From assembly GCA_021204765.1 (NCBI GenBank), contig JAJPYU010000092.1, positions 1-25,593 on the forward strand: a stretch of DNA of 25,593 bases, read 5' to 3'. The stretch is from Clostridiales bacterium (GTDB taxonomy: Bacteria > Bacillota > Clostridia > Lachnospirales > Lachnospiraceae). The notes under the pieces were generated by a model. It was not told where the DNA came from and searched no databases. It was given only the letters and a program-made list of their open reading frames with translations. Positions within the stretch are counted from its first letter, which is position 1. Every line of letters begins with the position of its first letter. Shown piece after piece: positions 14,109 to 23,870 of the stretch. Position numbers and translations under genes: made by a program.

Positions 14109-17100
14109 ATGGCTGATAACTATGCTATAGGACTGGATATAGGATCGACAACTGTCAAGGCCGTGGCCCTCGACGCTTCAGGACGACAGGTCTATTTGAG
14201 ATATCAGCGACATTTTGCGGATGTGATAGCCGTGGTAAAGAGCATGCTGGGGGAGATCCGGGAGCAGCTCGGGGATGTGAGTGCTTCCGTGGCAGTCACC
14301 GGCAGCGGAGGTTTAAGCCTTGCAAAGGCTATACAGGCAGACTTTATCCAGGAGGTCATAGCGGTCTCCGATGCCGTTCGGAAAAAGGTCGGCGAGGCTG
14401 ACGTGGTCATAGAGCTGGGCGGTGAGGACGCAAAGATCATCTTCCTCACCGGAGGGGCCGAGCAGAGGATGAACGGCATCTGCGCCGGAGGCACCGGAGC
14501 CTTTATAGACCAGATGGCGGCTCTCATGCAGACGGACGCCGCGGGTCTTAACGAGCTGGCGAAGGGAAGCAGCCAGATATATCCCATAGCGGCCCGCTGC
14601 GGGGTTTTCGCGAAAAGCGACCTCCAGCCCCTGATGAATGACGGCGCAGCCAAAGAGGATCTGGCGGCCAGCGTATTTTTGGCTATAGTGAAGCAGACTA
14701 TCAGCGGACTGGCATGCGGGAGGCGCATCAAGGGGAAAGTGGTATTCCTGGGCGGCCCCCTGTATTTCTTATCCGAGCTTCGGAAAGCCTTCAAGGAGAC
14801 TTTAAAACTGAATGATGAAAATGCCGTAATGCCGGAGGATGCCCACCTTTTTGCCGCTTATGGGGCGGCTCTGCTGGAGGGAGAGAGGGAGATTTATTCC
14901 CTGGACGAGCTCACCCGCAGGCTGGATGGGATAGACTCCCTGGATACTGAGATGAGCCGCCTGCCGGCTCTCTTTGAGAGCCGGGAGGACTACGAGGCTT
15001 TTAAAACGAGACAGAGCCGCTATGTGGTGGAAAAGGAAGATATCAGCGGATATGAGGGCCGGTGTTATCTGGGCCTGGATGCCGGATCGACGACCATGAA
15101 GACAGCCCTGGTCTCGGAGGATGGAAGGCTGCTCTGGTCATGGTACGGCAGCAATCAGGGAGATCCTGCATTGACGGCGAAAAAGGCTCTCCTTGAGATG
15201 TATTCCCATCTGGGAAAGGGAGCCCATATCGCCCGGGCATGTTCCACCGGCTATGGTGAGAATCTCTTAAAGGCGGCAATGCATCTGGACGAGGGCGAGG
15301 TGGAGACCATCTCCCATTACTATGCCGCGCAGTTTTTCGAGCCTGAGGTGGACTGCATAGTGGATATCGGCGGCCAGGACATGAAGTGCATCAGCATCCG
15401 TGACGGCTGCGTTGACAATATTATTTTAAACGAGGCCTGCTCTTCGGGATGCGGGTCATTTCTGGAAAATTTTGCCAATTCCCTGGGCTGTACGGCGGAT
15501 GATTTCGCCGACAGGGCGGTGCAGGGCAGGACTCCCATGGATCTGGGCACCCGCTGCACGGTTTTCATGAATTCCAATGTGAAACAGGCTCAGAAGGAGG
15601 GGGCATCCGTGGAGGATATCGCCGCCGGACTCTCCTATTCTGTGGTGAAAAATGCTCTTTTCAAGGTGATGAAGGTGAAAGATGCCTCCACACTGGGCAA
15701 GAAGATCGTGGTGCAGGGCGGAACTTTCTATAATGATGCTGTGCTGCGCTGCTTTGAGCTTGTAAGCGGCAGGGAGGTCATCCGACCGGATATTGCGGGA
15801 CTTATGGGTGCTTTCGGAGCGGCTCTCATTGCCAGAGAGCACGATAATGGAAGACCTTCGACTATTTTATCGGAGGAAGAAGTCAGAGATTTCACATATA
15901 CTATGAAGACCGCCCATTGCCAGGGCTGCATCAATCACTGCCGGCTGACGGTGAACCGCTTTGCTGACGGGGAGACCTGTATCTCCGGGAACCGCTGTGA
16001 GAAGGGCCTGGAGAAGAAGCGAAACCAGGTCAATCCCGCGCCGAACCTTTTCGAGTACAAGAGGAAAAGGCTCTTTGACTATGAGGATTATGCCCCTCTG
16101 GCTGAGGAGGAAGCGCCGCGGGGGATCATCGGCATTCCCCGGGTATTAAACCAGTTCGAGGATTTCCCTTTCTGGGCGGTGTTTTTCAAAAAACTGGGAT
16201 TTAAAGTGGTGCTCTCGCCGTTTTCCGACGGGTATATTTACAGTCTTGGCATGGAGTCCATACCCAGCGAGTCCGAGTGTTATCCTGCCAAGCTGGCACA
16301 CGGACATGTGGAGTGGCTCATTGAGCATGGGGTGAAGACCATCTTTTATCCCTGCGTCAGCTTTGAACGCAGGGAGAGCAAGGCCTTGCAATTTCAGTTT
16401 AACTGCCCCATGGTCATCTCATATTCCGAGAATATCAAGAACAATATGGAGACGCTGGGCGAGAGAAATATCCGGTTTCTTAATCCTTTCCTCTCATTTA
16501 AGGATGAGAAGATCCTGAGAAAATGCCTCAGGGATTTCATGAGGGAGGCTTTCGATATAAATGAGGCGGAGACCGACGAGGCGGCGCGGGCCGGATGGAG
16601 ATCCCTGCTTAAATTCCGTGAGGATGTAGCATGTGAGGGTGAGCGGACTCTTCAATGGATGGAGGAACACCACGCAAAAGGCGTGGTCCTGGCGGGTCGT
16701 CCTTATCATCTGGATCCCGGGATCAACCACGGCATACCGGAGATGGTGCACAGCTACGGCCTGGCGGTGCTGACTGAGGACTCAGTGTCGGAGCTGGCAG
16801 ACCGGAAGCTTGTGCTGCGGGCCACAAATCAGTGGATGTATCATGCCAGGCTCTACGCCGCGGCTGAGTATGTGGCCGGACGGAAGGATCTGGAGATGAT
16901 ACAGCTCAATTCTTTCGGATGCGGGCTGGATGCCATCACTACGGATCAGGTCCAGGATATGCTCCATCAGGCCGGGAAGATGTACACCCTCTTAAAGATC
17001 GATGAGGTCAGCAACCTGGGCGCGGCCAGGATACGGGTGCGCTCCATGCTGGCGGCTATGAGGATGAGGGATGAACGGGATGACGGGGCCGCATGTCAAT

Positions 17101-18350
17101 TAAAAGATTACGATGCACCCAAATTCACCAAAAAAATGCACCGGCAGAAGTACACCATACTCTGCACGGATATGATACCCTATCATTTTGAGCTCTTTGA
17201 GGCGGCTATGCAGAGCTGCGGCTACAATCTGGAGATTATGAGGAGCGAGAGCCGTGATGTGGTGGACTTAGGGTTAAAATATGTAAACAACGATGCCTGC
17301 TATCCGGCGCTCATCACTACGGGACAGGTCATGGAGGCGGTGCTTTCCGGCAGGTACGATACAGATCATCTGGCTGTGATCATGTCGCAGCCTGGCGGAG
17401 GATGCCGGGCCAACAATTACGTGGGTTTTCTGCGAAAGGCCTTAAATGAGGCAGGATACAGCCATATTCCCGTGATCTCCATGAACCTCAATTATATTGA
17501 TTTTACTTCCGGATTCATATATTCAGTGAAGATGGGAGTCAAGGCCCTGCAGGCTATTCTCTATGGGGATATACTGATGCAGGCTCTCCACAGGGTGCGC
17601 CCTTACGAGGAGACGCCGGGCTCCGCCAACGCCCTGTATGATAAGTGGATGGATTACTGCCGCAGTTTTCTTTTGAGATCAGGATGGCATTTCCCGAAAT
17701 TTTACCGCAGCTGCAAAACCATCCTGAAGGAGTTTGATGCCCTGCCCTTAAAGGATTGTCCGGCAAAACCCAGAGTCGGGATCGTCGGTGAGCTGCTGGT
17801 GAAATATATGCCCCTGGCCAACAATCACCTGGACGAACTTTTGGAGGAGGAAGGAGCTGAGGTGATGATCCCGGATTTTGTGGACTTTATCAAATATCTG
17901 TTCCACAAAGGCACCTGGCAGCAGAAGAATCTAAACGGCCCCTTCTGGCCGGCTGTTGTGGGGACTCTTGCCAACATGGTGGTGGATCTGTTCAGGAAAC
18001 CGATCTATCGCGCCATGAAGAAGAGCGAGCGTTTCCAGGAACTGCCGGATTTCAAGGAAATGAAGACTGACGCCGGAAAAGTCCTCTCCCTGGGGAACCA
18101 GTGCGGTGAAGGGTGGCTCTTAGCCGGGGAGATCACAGATCTCATCCGCCAGGGGGCGCACAATATCGTCTGTGCCCAGCCTTTCGGCTGCCTGCCGAAC
18201 CACGTCGTGGGCAAAGGGATAGTTAAAAAACTGAAGGCCATGTATCCGCAGTCGAATATCGTGGCAATAGACTATGATCCCAGCGCCAGCCGCGTCAACC
18301 AGCTCAACCGGATAAAGCTGATGATGGAAGTGGCACTTAGAGAAGACTAG
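14109..18350 (+). CDS. Giant 2-hydroxyacyl-CoA dehydratase activase-type protein
   Basis: This 1413-residue protein carries two BadF/BadG/BcrA/BcrD ATPase domains in tandem. The first starts GLDIGSTTVK and has Cys125 (GICAGGTGAF) and Cys164 (ARCGVF); the second starts at about 320 (GLDAGSTTMK) and has Cys444, Cys448 and Cys483. In dimeric activators such cysteines bind a bridging [4Fe-4S] cluster whose electron is driven by ATP into a dehydratase. A third cysteine group follows at 604, 607, 611, 624 and 630, then a DUF2229-type region (about 660-880) and a C-terminal part like the dehydratase D component (HgdB-type). ATG 14109 has AGGAG ten bases upstream. The length is usual for this clostridial family, whose physiological substrate is unknown; no dehydratase or CoA-transferase gene is nearby. 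Confidence 0.9.
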   Translation: MADNYAIGLDIGSTTVKAVALDASGRQVYLRYQRHFADVIAVVKSMLGEIREQLGDVSASVAVTGSGGLSLAKAIQADFIQEVIAVSDAVRKKVGEADVVIELGGEDAKIIFLTGGAEQRMNGICAGGTGAFIDQMAALMQTDAAGLNELAKGSSQIYPIAARCGVFAKSDLQPLMNDGAAKEDLAASVFLAIVKQTISGLACGRRIKGKVVFLGGPLYFLSELRKAFKETLKLNDENAVMPEDAHLFAAYGAALLEGEREIYSLDELTRRLDGIDSLDTEMSRLPALFESREDYEAFKTRQSRYVVEKEDISGYEGRCYLGLDAGSTTMKTALVSEDGRLLWSWYGSNQGDPALTAKKALLEMYSHLGKGAHIARACSTGYGENLLKAAMHLDEGEVETISHYYAAQFFEPEVDCIVDIGGQDMKCISIRDGCVDNIILNEACSSGCGSFLENFANSLGCTADDFADRAVQGRTPMDLGTRCTVFMNSNVKQAQKEGASVEDIAAGLSYSVVKNALFKVMKVKDASTLGKKIVVQGGTFYNDAVLRCFELVSGREVIRPDIAGLMGAFGAALIAREHDNGRPSTILSEEEVRDFTYTMKTAHCQGCINHCRLTVNRFADGETCISGNRCEKGLEKKRNQVNPAPNLFEYKRKRLFDYEDYAPLAEEEAPRGIIGIPRVLNQFEDFPFWAVFFKKLGFKVVLSPFSDGYIYSLGMESIPSESECYPAKLAHGHVEWLIEHGVKTIFYPCVSFERRESKALQFQFNCPMVISYSENIKNNMETLGERNIRFLNPFLSFKDEKILRKCLRDFMREAFDINEAETDEAARAGWRSLLKFREDVACEGERTLQWMEEHHAKGVVLAGRPYHLDPGINHGIPEMVHSYGLAVLTEDSVSELADRKLVLRATNQWMYHARLYAAAEYVAGRKDLEMIQLNSFGCGLDAITTDQVQDMLHQAGKMYTLLKIDEVSNLGAARIRVRSMLAAMRMRDERDDGAACQLKDYDAPKFTKKMHRQKYTILCTDMIPYHFELFEAAMQSCGYNLEIMRSESRDVVDLGLKYVNNDACYPALITTGQVMEAVLSGRYDTDHLAVIMSQPGGGCRANNYVGFLRKALNEAGYSHIPVISMNLNYIDFTSGFIYSVKMGVKALQAILYGDILMQALHRVRPYEETPGSANALYDKWMDYCRSFLLRSGWHFPKFYRSCKTILKEFDALPLKDCPAKPRVGIVGELLVKYMPLANNHLDELLEEEGAEVMIPDFVDFIKYLFHKGTWQQKNLNGPFWPAVVGTLANMVVDLFRKPIYRAMKKSERFQELPDFKEMKTDAGKVLSLGNQCGEGWLLAGEITDLIRQGAHNIVCAQPFGCLPNHVVGKGIVKKLKAMYPQSNIVAIDYDPSASRVNQLNRIKLMMEVALRED

Positions 18351-18446
18351 GTAGTGAGGGGTCTGTGTTGGATTATCTGTATTGTCGTCATTGCACATGG
18401 AGACTTCTCTCAGGCCGTAGTCCGTGATATCCCAGCCCAGCATGTC

Positions 18447-18452
18447 TATAGT
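18447..18452 (+). promoter_or_regulatory. Possible -10 box for the jet operon
   Basis: TATAGT is a good -10 sequence 27 bases before the jetA start, but no acceptable -35 box lies 16-18 bases upstream. No terminator is seen after the activase gene, so read-through may also supply transcription. Confidence 0.25.
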
Positions 18453-18479
18453 TTAAGCAGCGTTGCCAAGGAGGCTGTC

Positions 18480-19892
18480 ATGTCATTTTTTGATTTGGTC
18501 AGTGAGAAATTTTTCAATCCATTCTGCTGCCGGAACAGGGAGCTTTATTTTGAGTGCATTTCTCAGCTTATAGAAAAATCAAAGGAAATACCGGTGCTTT
18601 ATGAGACAGACGCCAAAAACGTGATCATCCTATATCTGCAGAACTGTATGTACTCCATCGAGACGGAAGATATCGGGGAAGTAGTCAGCAACGGCAGGAC
18701 TCCCCAGGAAAATGCCGGTGCTATTTTAAGGTATTTCCGTGATTGCGGGTGGATCGTCGCCCAGGAAATAGGGCGAAACGGCGACAATATAGCCTCAGTA
18801 TCAGCATATTGCCGGAAGCTGATCGACGCTGTTCATAAGATTTTCGACGGCGATGCCAATGGAGCTATCACGAACCATATTTTTTCCATATACGAGATAT
18901 TGAAATCTTCTTTCGGTAAGGACAGTGCTAGGGTCATCAGGCCTTATCTGAATATCCTTACTCCCCTGATAGAAAATGAGTGTGACCTGAAAAATGACCT
19001 GCTGATCCTGAAAGACAGTATCAGGGAGATAATGCGTGCCGTGATGAAAATGGCGGACATAAACAGTTTTGGCCAATACCTTATCAAAGATGACCTGCTG
19101 GAGAGATTTTTTAATGATTACTTTTTTATCAAGAGAAGCGGCCTGATCCCCTCATATATAGCGGAAATCGACAGGATGCTGCACAGGCTGCGCAGGTCAG
19201 AGCTGTATGAAAAGATGGTTAAGGAATGCATCAGCATAGAGAATCGGGATGAGATTTCTGCCAGGGAGAAGATAAACCGTCAGTTTGATGAACTGGACAG
19301 TTTTATAAATCTGGAATATGAGCAGGAAATGGACTATATTGATCGGAAGATCAACACCTATTACAATCTCTATTCCACAAAGATAATGATGACCCTTAGC
19401 AGCAATACTGATCTGGAGCATGAGCTCAACAGGCTTCTGGAGCTGCTTAAAGACATGGATGAGGAGCACCGCACTGAGGCGCTTATGAGGCTGGGGCAGA
19501 CCCAGCGCATTATGCATATCGGATATGTGGGGAGAAAATCCTTTGAGCGGCGAAGGAAGAGAAATCCCAACCAGACCAGTGCGGGGCTTACCGTGGATGA
19601 CATTTCCCCGGAGGAGTTGCAGAGACTGACTGACGAGCTTCTGACAGAGACTCCTGACAGATACAGCCCGGACAATGTGGAACACCATTTCGACCGGATA
19701 TTCGGGGAAAGAAAAGAACTTACCGTGGAGGAATGCGGGATACATACCAGGGATGATGCCACCATGCTCGCCGCAGGTATTATCTATTCCGGCACGGTGG
19801 GATTCCCTTATGAAGTGGAGATTGGGGAGGGGCTGGTGGACACGGAGGCCGCCAGGATCAGCAGACTGAAAATCAGGAGGAAGGACGAATGA
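18480..19892 (+). CDS. jetA: Wadjet anti-plasmid system JetA (kleisin-like)
   Basis: This 470-residue protein opens MSFFDLVSEKFFNPFCCRNRELYFECI, the style of the DUF5716 (PF18982) JetA proteins assigned to type III Wadjet. JetA is the MukF/kleisin-like subunit that bridges the heads of the JetC SMC dimer. The sequence is mostly helical and charged, with no membrane segment. AAGGAGG at 18468-18474, five bases before ATG, decides the start; an open frame continues upstream to 18354, but without a ribosome site or similarity. The stop overlaps the jetB start (ATGA), so translation is coupled. Sampled lines are less G+C-rich than the activase gene upstream. Family assignment comes from sequence style plus the four-gene context. 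Confidence 0.85.
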   Translation: MSFFDLVSEKFFNPFCCRNRELYFECISQLIEKSKEIPVLYETDAKNVIILYLQNCMYSIETEDIGEVVSNGRTPQENAGAILRYFRDCGWIVAQEIGRNGDNIASVSAYCRKLIDAVHKIFDGDANGAITNHIFSIYEILKSSFGKDSARVIRPYLNILTPLIENECDLKNDLLILKDSIREIMRAVMKMADINSFGQYLIKDDLLERFFNDYFFIKRSGLIPSYIAEIDRMLHRLRRSELYEKMVKECISIENRDEISAREKINRQFDELDSFINLEYEQEMDYIDRKINTYYNLYSTKIMMTLSSNTDLEHELNRLLELLKDMDEEHRTEALMRLGQTQRIMHIGYVGRKSFERRRKRNPNQTSAGLTVDDISPEELQRLTDELLTETPDRYSPDNVEHHFDRIFGERKELTVEECGIHTRDDATMLAAGIIYSGTVGFPYEVEIGEGLVDTEAARISRLKIRRKDE

Positions 19893-20551
19893 GTGATATT
19901 AATCTGGAGCTTTCCATAAAAGACGAAAACATTAATTTATTCAAACGCTGTGTCCGAAAGCTGTTGGATTCCACATTTATCCTCAGAGACAAAGATGAGA
20001 GATTCTACCAGTTTGTATCCAGGGAATCCAACAGGCAGGATATTTCCGAGTATCTGCGGATGATGGGGTTTGATATGATCGTGGATGACAAGGTGGGCGT
20101 CTGTATGCTGGTGGCCAGCGAGGAGGATGCCGAAACTGTGGGATTAAAGCGAACTAATGTAGTTACTTTTACTCCGCTTCAGTATCATTTGCTTTTGGTA
20201 TTATGGAAAGTCTATCTGGAAAACCTGGGATTAAACGAGGGCAATTTCATTACTAAAGGAGATTTGATAGATAAGGTCAGGACATACGAGGTGAATCCCA
20301 AAAGCGGTGAGTTTTCAGCCGCCCTGCAGCGCTTTAAAAAATACAACCTGATATATTACAATGAAGGCGACAGCGGTGAGGATATGAAGATACAGCTGTA
20401 TCCTTCCCTGCAGTTTGGCTGGGATCTGCCCCAGTTTCAGACTGTGGCCGGAGAGTATCTGGATCTGGAGAGTGAAGGGGAAGACGACTTACAGGATTAT
20501 GAAAATGAGGGGCTGGCGGACATGGATGAACCGGAGGAGGACGAGTTATGA
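19889..20551 (+). CDS. jetB: Wadjet anti-plasmid system JetB (kite-like)
   Basis: This 220-residue protein matches the small JetB subunit, equivalent to MukE or the kite proteins, which bind the kleisin and DNA (DUF4194/DUF6063-like). It shows two winged-helix-like parts: about 15-85 (NLFKRCVRKLLDSTFILRD, ESNRQDISEYLRMMGFDM) and about 95-180 (LTPLQYHLLLVLW-like start, GDLIDKVRTYEV, ALQRFKKYNLIYY). A very acidic tail follows (about 193-220, rich in Asp and Glu). The start overlaps the jetA stop and has AGGAGGAAGG before it; the stop overlaps the jetC start. The assignment rests largely on position and size, supported by the fold pattern. Confidence 0.82.
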   Translation: MSDINLELSIKDENINLFKRCVRKLLDSTFILRDKDERFYQFVSRESNRQDISEYLRMMGFDMIVDDKVGVCMLVASEEDAETVGLKRTNVVTFTPLQYHLLLVLWKVYLENLGLNEGNFITKGDLIDKVRTYEVNPKSGEFSAALQRFKKYNLIYYNEGDSGEDMKIQLYPSLQFGWDLPQFQTVAGEYLDLESEGEDDLQDYENEGLADMDEPEEDEL

Positions 20552-23500
20552 TCTTGCTGAAAAAAGTGCGCCTGATCAACTGGTATGGATTCTCTAATGT
20601 GACGGCACCTATAGGATTTTTCACTCTTATCGCCGGGAAGAACGGGAATGGGAAATCAGTCGTGCTGGATGCGGTCAAATACGCAGCTTATGGAGATACC
20701 GTGTTTAACAAATCCTCAGAGGGGAAGGGCAGCCGTACCATTCTTTCCTATACAAGGGGCCTGCTTGATGCTACAGCGGGGACATACATACGCCCGGCAG
20801 ACCAGGTGCCAAATGTATACAGCCATATAGTGCTGGAATATTATGACGATGTGGAGGAGAAATCCTTTGTCTGCGGGGCTGTCATAGAGACCAATGCGGC
20901 GAATAATTGCCAGACATACCGCTATGTGATGGACAGGGCATCCATGGAGCAGGTGGAACACACTTATGAAGAGAATGGATTGACTCTGCCATACAGTGCG
21001 TCCTCTCTGCAGAAAAGATATGGTGTAAAGCTGATGAACAGGGATGACGGGCTGCAGAAATTCATGCAGATGACGGGACTGAAGCTCCCGAAAAACCAGA
21101 TTCCCACGTATTTAAGAAAGCTTCGGAGCATCATGTCATATGATCCCAATGATCATATTGACAGGTTTATCCGGGAGTGGGTCCTTGAAAAGCGGGATGT
21201 GGATTTTAAGAAGCTGATAGAAGCGAAAGATAATATAGAAAACTTAAACGGCACCTTCGAGGCCATACAGAGTGAGATTGATGAGCTGGACGGGATTCTC
21301 TCCGGATATGATGTCTGGGAGAATGCCGGCAACAGGCTTCTGGCGGATGATATACGTATAGTCTACAAAAAGCTTGGCGACCTGGAGCGGGAGATTAAGC
21401 GGCATGTCGCCAGATGCAGCCAGGCCCGGCAGCAGAAGGAAGATATCGAGGGTGAGCTTGCGGCAATCGACAAAAAAACGAAGGATAATTCCGACCGACT
21501 CATCCAGGCGCGCCTCAGCCTGGAGCGCATGGACAGTACCCGGACTATCAGAGCTGAGGAGGAGCATCTGGCTTCGCTGGAGCGGGAAAAGCATGATCTC
21601 ATGGAAATGTGCAGGAAGCTGGAGCATTTCCAGACAGTGATCAGCGAGATCATGGACAGATTTTTCCGCAATAATGAAAAGATCGCGGACAGGGATGTGC
21701 TGTCATCCCTCTGCCGGCAGGGTATATCTGCCGCAAAGAAGTCAGCGGCAGTGGACGGTTTCAGACGCCTGGTAAATGAGACCGGTGAGGGCCTGGTCAA
21801 ACAGATTGCTGAAATCGAGCTTTCACTGGAAGACATTGAAAGGAGGCTTGAGACTCAGCACAGGATCATTGATGAGTGTAAAAGACATCGCAATGCCTTT
21901 GAACAGATCCCTGATTACGTGGGACTGCGTGACGATATCAACAGGGAATTTGCTAAGAGAAAGATTTCCTCAAAGGCGCAGTTTGCCTGTGAGTATGTCA
22001 TCAGCCTGAAGGACGAAAAATGGCGTGATGCCATAGAGGCATTCTTAGGACCGCGCCGGTATACCATACTGGTGGAGCCGAAATATTATGACATAGCAGA
22101 TGAGGTGCTGAACCGTTCCAAATACCGCTATGCTCACTTATTTAATACCGCCCTGTTGATGAAAAAGGAGCTTAAAGTGGAGGAGGAGTCGGTGGTCTCT
22201 TTGCTGGAGATAAAAAATCCCGTGGCCGGACGATATTTTGAGTATCAGCTCGGCAGGATGCGTATGGCGGATATCAGGGACGTAAAGAAGTACGAGAACG
22301 CTATTTCAAAAGAGGGCCGCGTGTCCGTCGCCATGGACAGCTATTTCCTCAGATTTGACCGTATCAGATCCTATTATCTGGGGCAGAATATATATGAACT
22401 CAACAGAGACAGGGCCGAGGCCGAGATACAGCGGCTGAAGGCAGAAAGGACTGAGGCTCTTGGCAGGAAAAAAGAGCTTGAAGGAGACAAGATATGCCTG
22501 TCCCTGGGCAGGGAGTTTTTTACAGAATATGATTATGATGCCCATGGAAAGTATCAGGAAGCGGCGCAGGAGGCCAGGGAAACAGAGGCCAATTTAAAGC
22601 GCCTTAAAAAGGCTCTTGAGGATAACATGGAGTATATTGAGCTTACTGAGACCGTATCCAGGCTTGAGTCTGAACAGGAGTCTCTGCATGAGCTGCAGAG
22701 CAAAAAGATCTCAGAAAAGAGTGAGCAGGACGCGATCATAGCTGCCGGTACAGATAAGATAGAGGAGAAGTCCGCAGAGCAAAAGGCAGCCAGAGAGAGC
22801 TTCAATCAATATGAAGTGGAGTATTATGCGCTGACGAAACAGACAGTAGAGGCCTATGACAGGTATATTCAAAACAAAAGTCAGGGAAGCGGTGGCCTGT
22901 TAAAGGACAGGGACCGCCTGGTCAGGGATATAAACAGATACCAGGCAGATCTGGTCAGCATGCAGGCGGATTACAGCGCCGGACATCCCGGGAGTGACCT
23001 TCCCAGAGGAACAGAAGGCAGGGAACAGTATGCGTCAAGACGGGAGCAGATCTGGATAGACAATCTCCAGGAGGTCAGGCAGAAGCTGGAGGAGCAGACC
23101 AGGCGGTATGAGGATATCTTTAAAAACGAGTTTGTTCTCACCATTTTAAAATCCTGTGAAAGAGCCCGGGCTGATCTGAAACAGATGAATGGTGAGCTGG
23201 GGAAGCTGGACTTTGCCGCAAAGTACCAGTTTGACGTCCATTATGTCAGGGACGGCTCGGACTACGCAAAGATCCTGGAGTATGCCCGCTTCCTGGATGA
23301 GAGGGAGCAGCTGGGAGGCGGTGCGGACGGACAGATGACTTTTGAAATGCTTACCTCCGTCTCCGACGAGGAGGGCGAGAAGCTGGAGCAGGAGATGAAG
23401 CAGATAGTCAACCGCATAATCGAGAGCAATAATAAGGAGATCATAGAGAGGTTTGCAGACTACAGGAACTACATGACTTATGAGATACTTATCAGCAATC

Positions 23501-23841
23501 AGGTGTTAAACCGCGCAAGACTCTCCCGCCAGACGGGTTACAACTCCGGGGCGGAGGTGCAGATACCATATATTCTGATCCTGTGCTCGGCACTCCTCAT
23601 GATATACAACCAGAGGCCGAATTCCACCAGGCTGGTCTTTATAGACGAGCCCTTTGCCAAGATGGATCCGGGCAATGTGAAGCTGATGTTAAAGTTCATG
23701 AAAGACCAGCGGCTGCAGGTGATATTCTGCTCACCGGATAAGACGGAGTCAATCGGAAATGAGTGCGAGGTGATACTCCCGGCCTTAAGGGTGCGTCCGG
23801 AAAGCATGCAGCTGGGCATAGTGCAGTTTAATAAAAAATGA
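20548..23841 (+). CDS. jetC: Wadjet anti-plasmid system JetC (SMC-like ATPase)
   Basis: This 1097-residue protein is the SMC/MukB-like motor of the Wadjet complex, which extrudes DNA loops and senses small circular DNA. Walker A is GKNGNGKS (30-37), preceded by LINWYGFSN, typical of the ATP-binding head. Long charged coiled coils (about 220-460 and 620-900) surround a hinge (about 470-600, with FLGPRRYTILVEPKYY). The C-terminal head has a signature-like NSGAE (999-1003) in place of LSGGE, and Walker B LVFIDEPFAKMD with Asp1033-Glu1034. The head-coil-hinge-coil-head order and all ATPase residues are intact, so it should be active. It overlaps jetB by ATGA and lies four bases short of the possible jetD upstream start. 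Confidence 0.93.
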   Translation: MILLKKVRLINWYGFSNVTAPIGFFTLIAGKNGNGKSVVLDAVKYAAYGDTVFNKSSEGKGSRTILSYTRGLLDATAGTYIRPADQVPNVYSHIVLEYYDDVEEKSFVCGAVIETNAANNCQTYRYVMDRASMEQVEHTYEENGLTLPYSASSLQKRYGVKLMNRDDGLQKFMQMTGLKLPKNQIPTYLRKLRSIMSYDPNDHIDRFIREWVLEKRDVDFKKLIEAKDNIENLNGTFEAIQSEIDELDGILSGYDVWENAGNRLLADDIRIVYKKLGDLEREIKRHVARCSQARQQKEDIEGELAAIDKKTKDNSDRLIQARLSLERMDSTRTIRAEEEHLASLEREKHDLMEMCRKLEHFQTVISEIMDRFFRNNEKIADRDVLSSLCRQGISAAKKSAAVDGFRRLVNETGEGLVKQIAEIELSLEDIERRLETQHRIIDECKRHRNAFEQIPDYVGLRDDINREFAKRKISSKAQFACEYVISLKDEKWRDAIEAFLGPRRYTILVEPKYYDIADEVLNRSKYRYAHLFNTALLMKKELKVEEESVVSLLEIKNPVAGRYFEYQLGRMRMADIRDVKKYENAISKEGRVSVAMDSYFLRFDRIRSYYLGQNIYELNRDRAEAEIQRLKAERTEALGRKKELEGDKICLSLGREFFTEYDYDAHGKYQEAAQEARETEANLKRLKKALEDNMEYIELTETVSRLESEQESLHELQSKKISEKSEQDAIIAAGTDKIEEKSAEQKAARESFNQYEVEYYALTKQTVEAYDRYIQNKSQGSGGLLKDRDRLVRDINRYQADLVSMQADYSAGHPGSDLPRGTEGREQYASRREQIWIDNLQEVRQKLEEQTRRYEDIFKNEFVLTILKSCERARADLKQMNGELGKLDFAAKYQFDVHYVRDGSDYAKILEYARFLDEREQLGGGADGQMTFEMLTSVSDEEGEKLEQEMKQIVNRIIESNNKEIIERFADYRNYMTYEILISNQVLNRARLSRQTGYNSGAEVQIPYILILCSALLMIYNQRPNSTRLVFIDEPFAKMDPGNVKLMLKFMKDQRLQVIFCSPDKTESIGNECEVILPALRVRPESMQLGIVQFNKK

Positions 23842-23870
23842 CTGTGAACAGCAGCCATGAGGGAAGACAT

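Noticed and set aside
18354..18479. Upstream extension of jetA by 42 codons
   Set aside because: No ribosome site near 18354, hydrophobic unrelated translation, and a strong AAGGAGG directly before ATG 18480.
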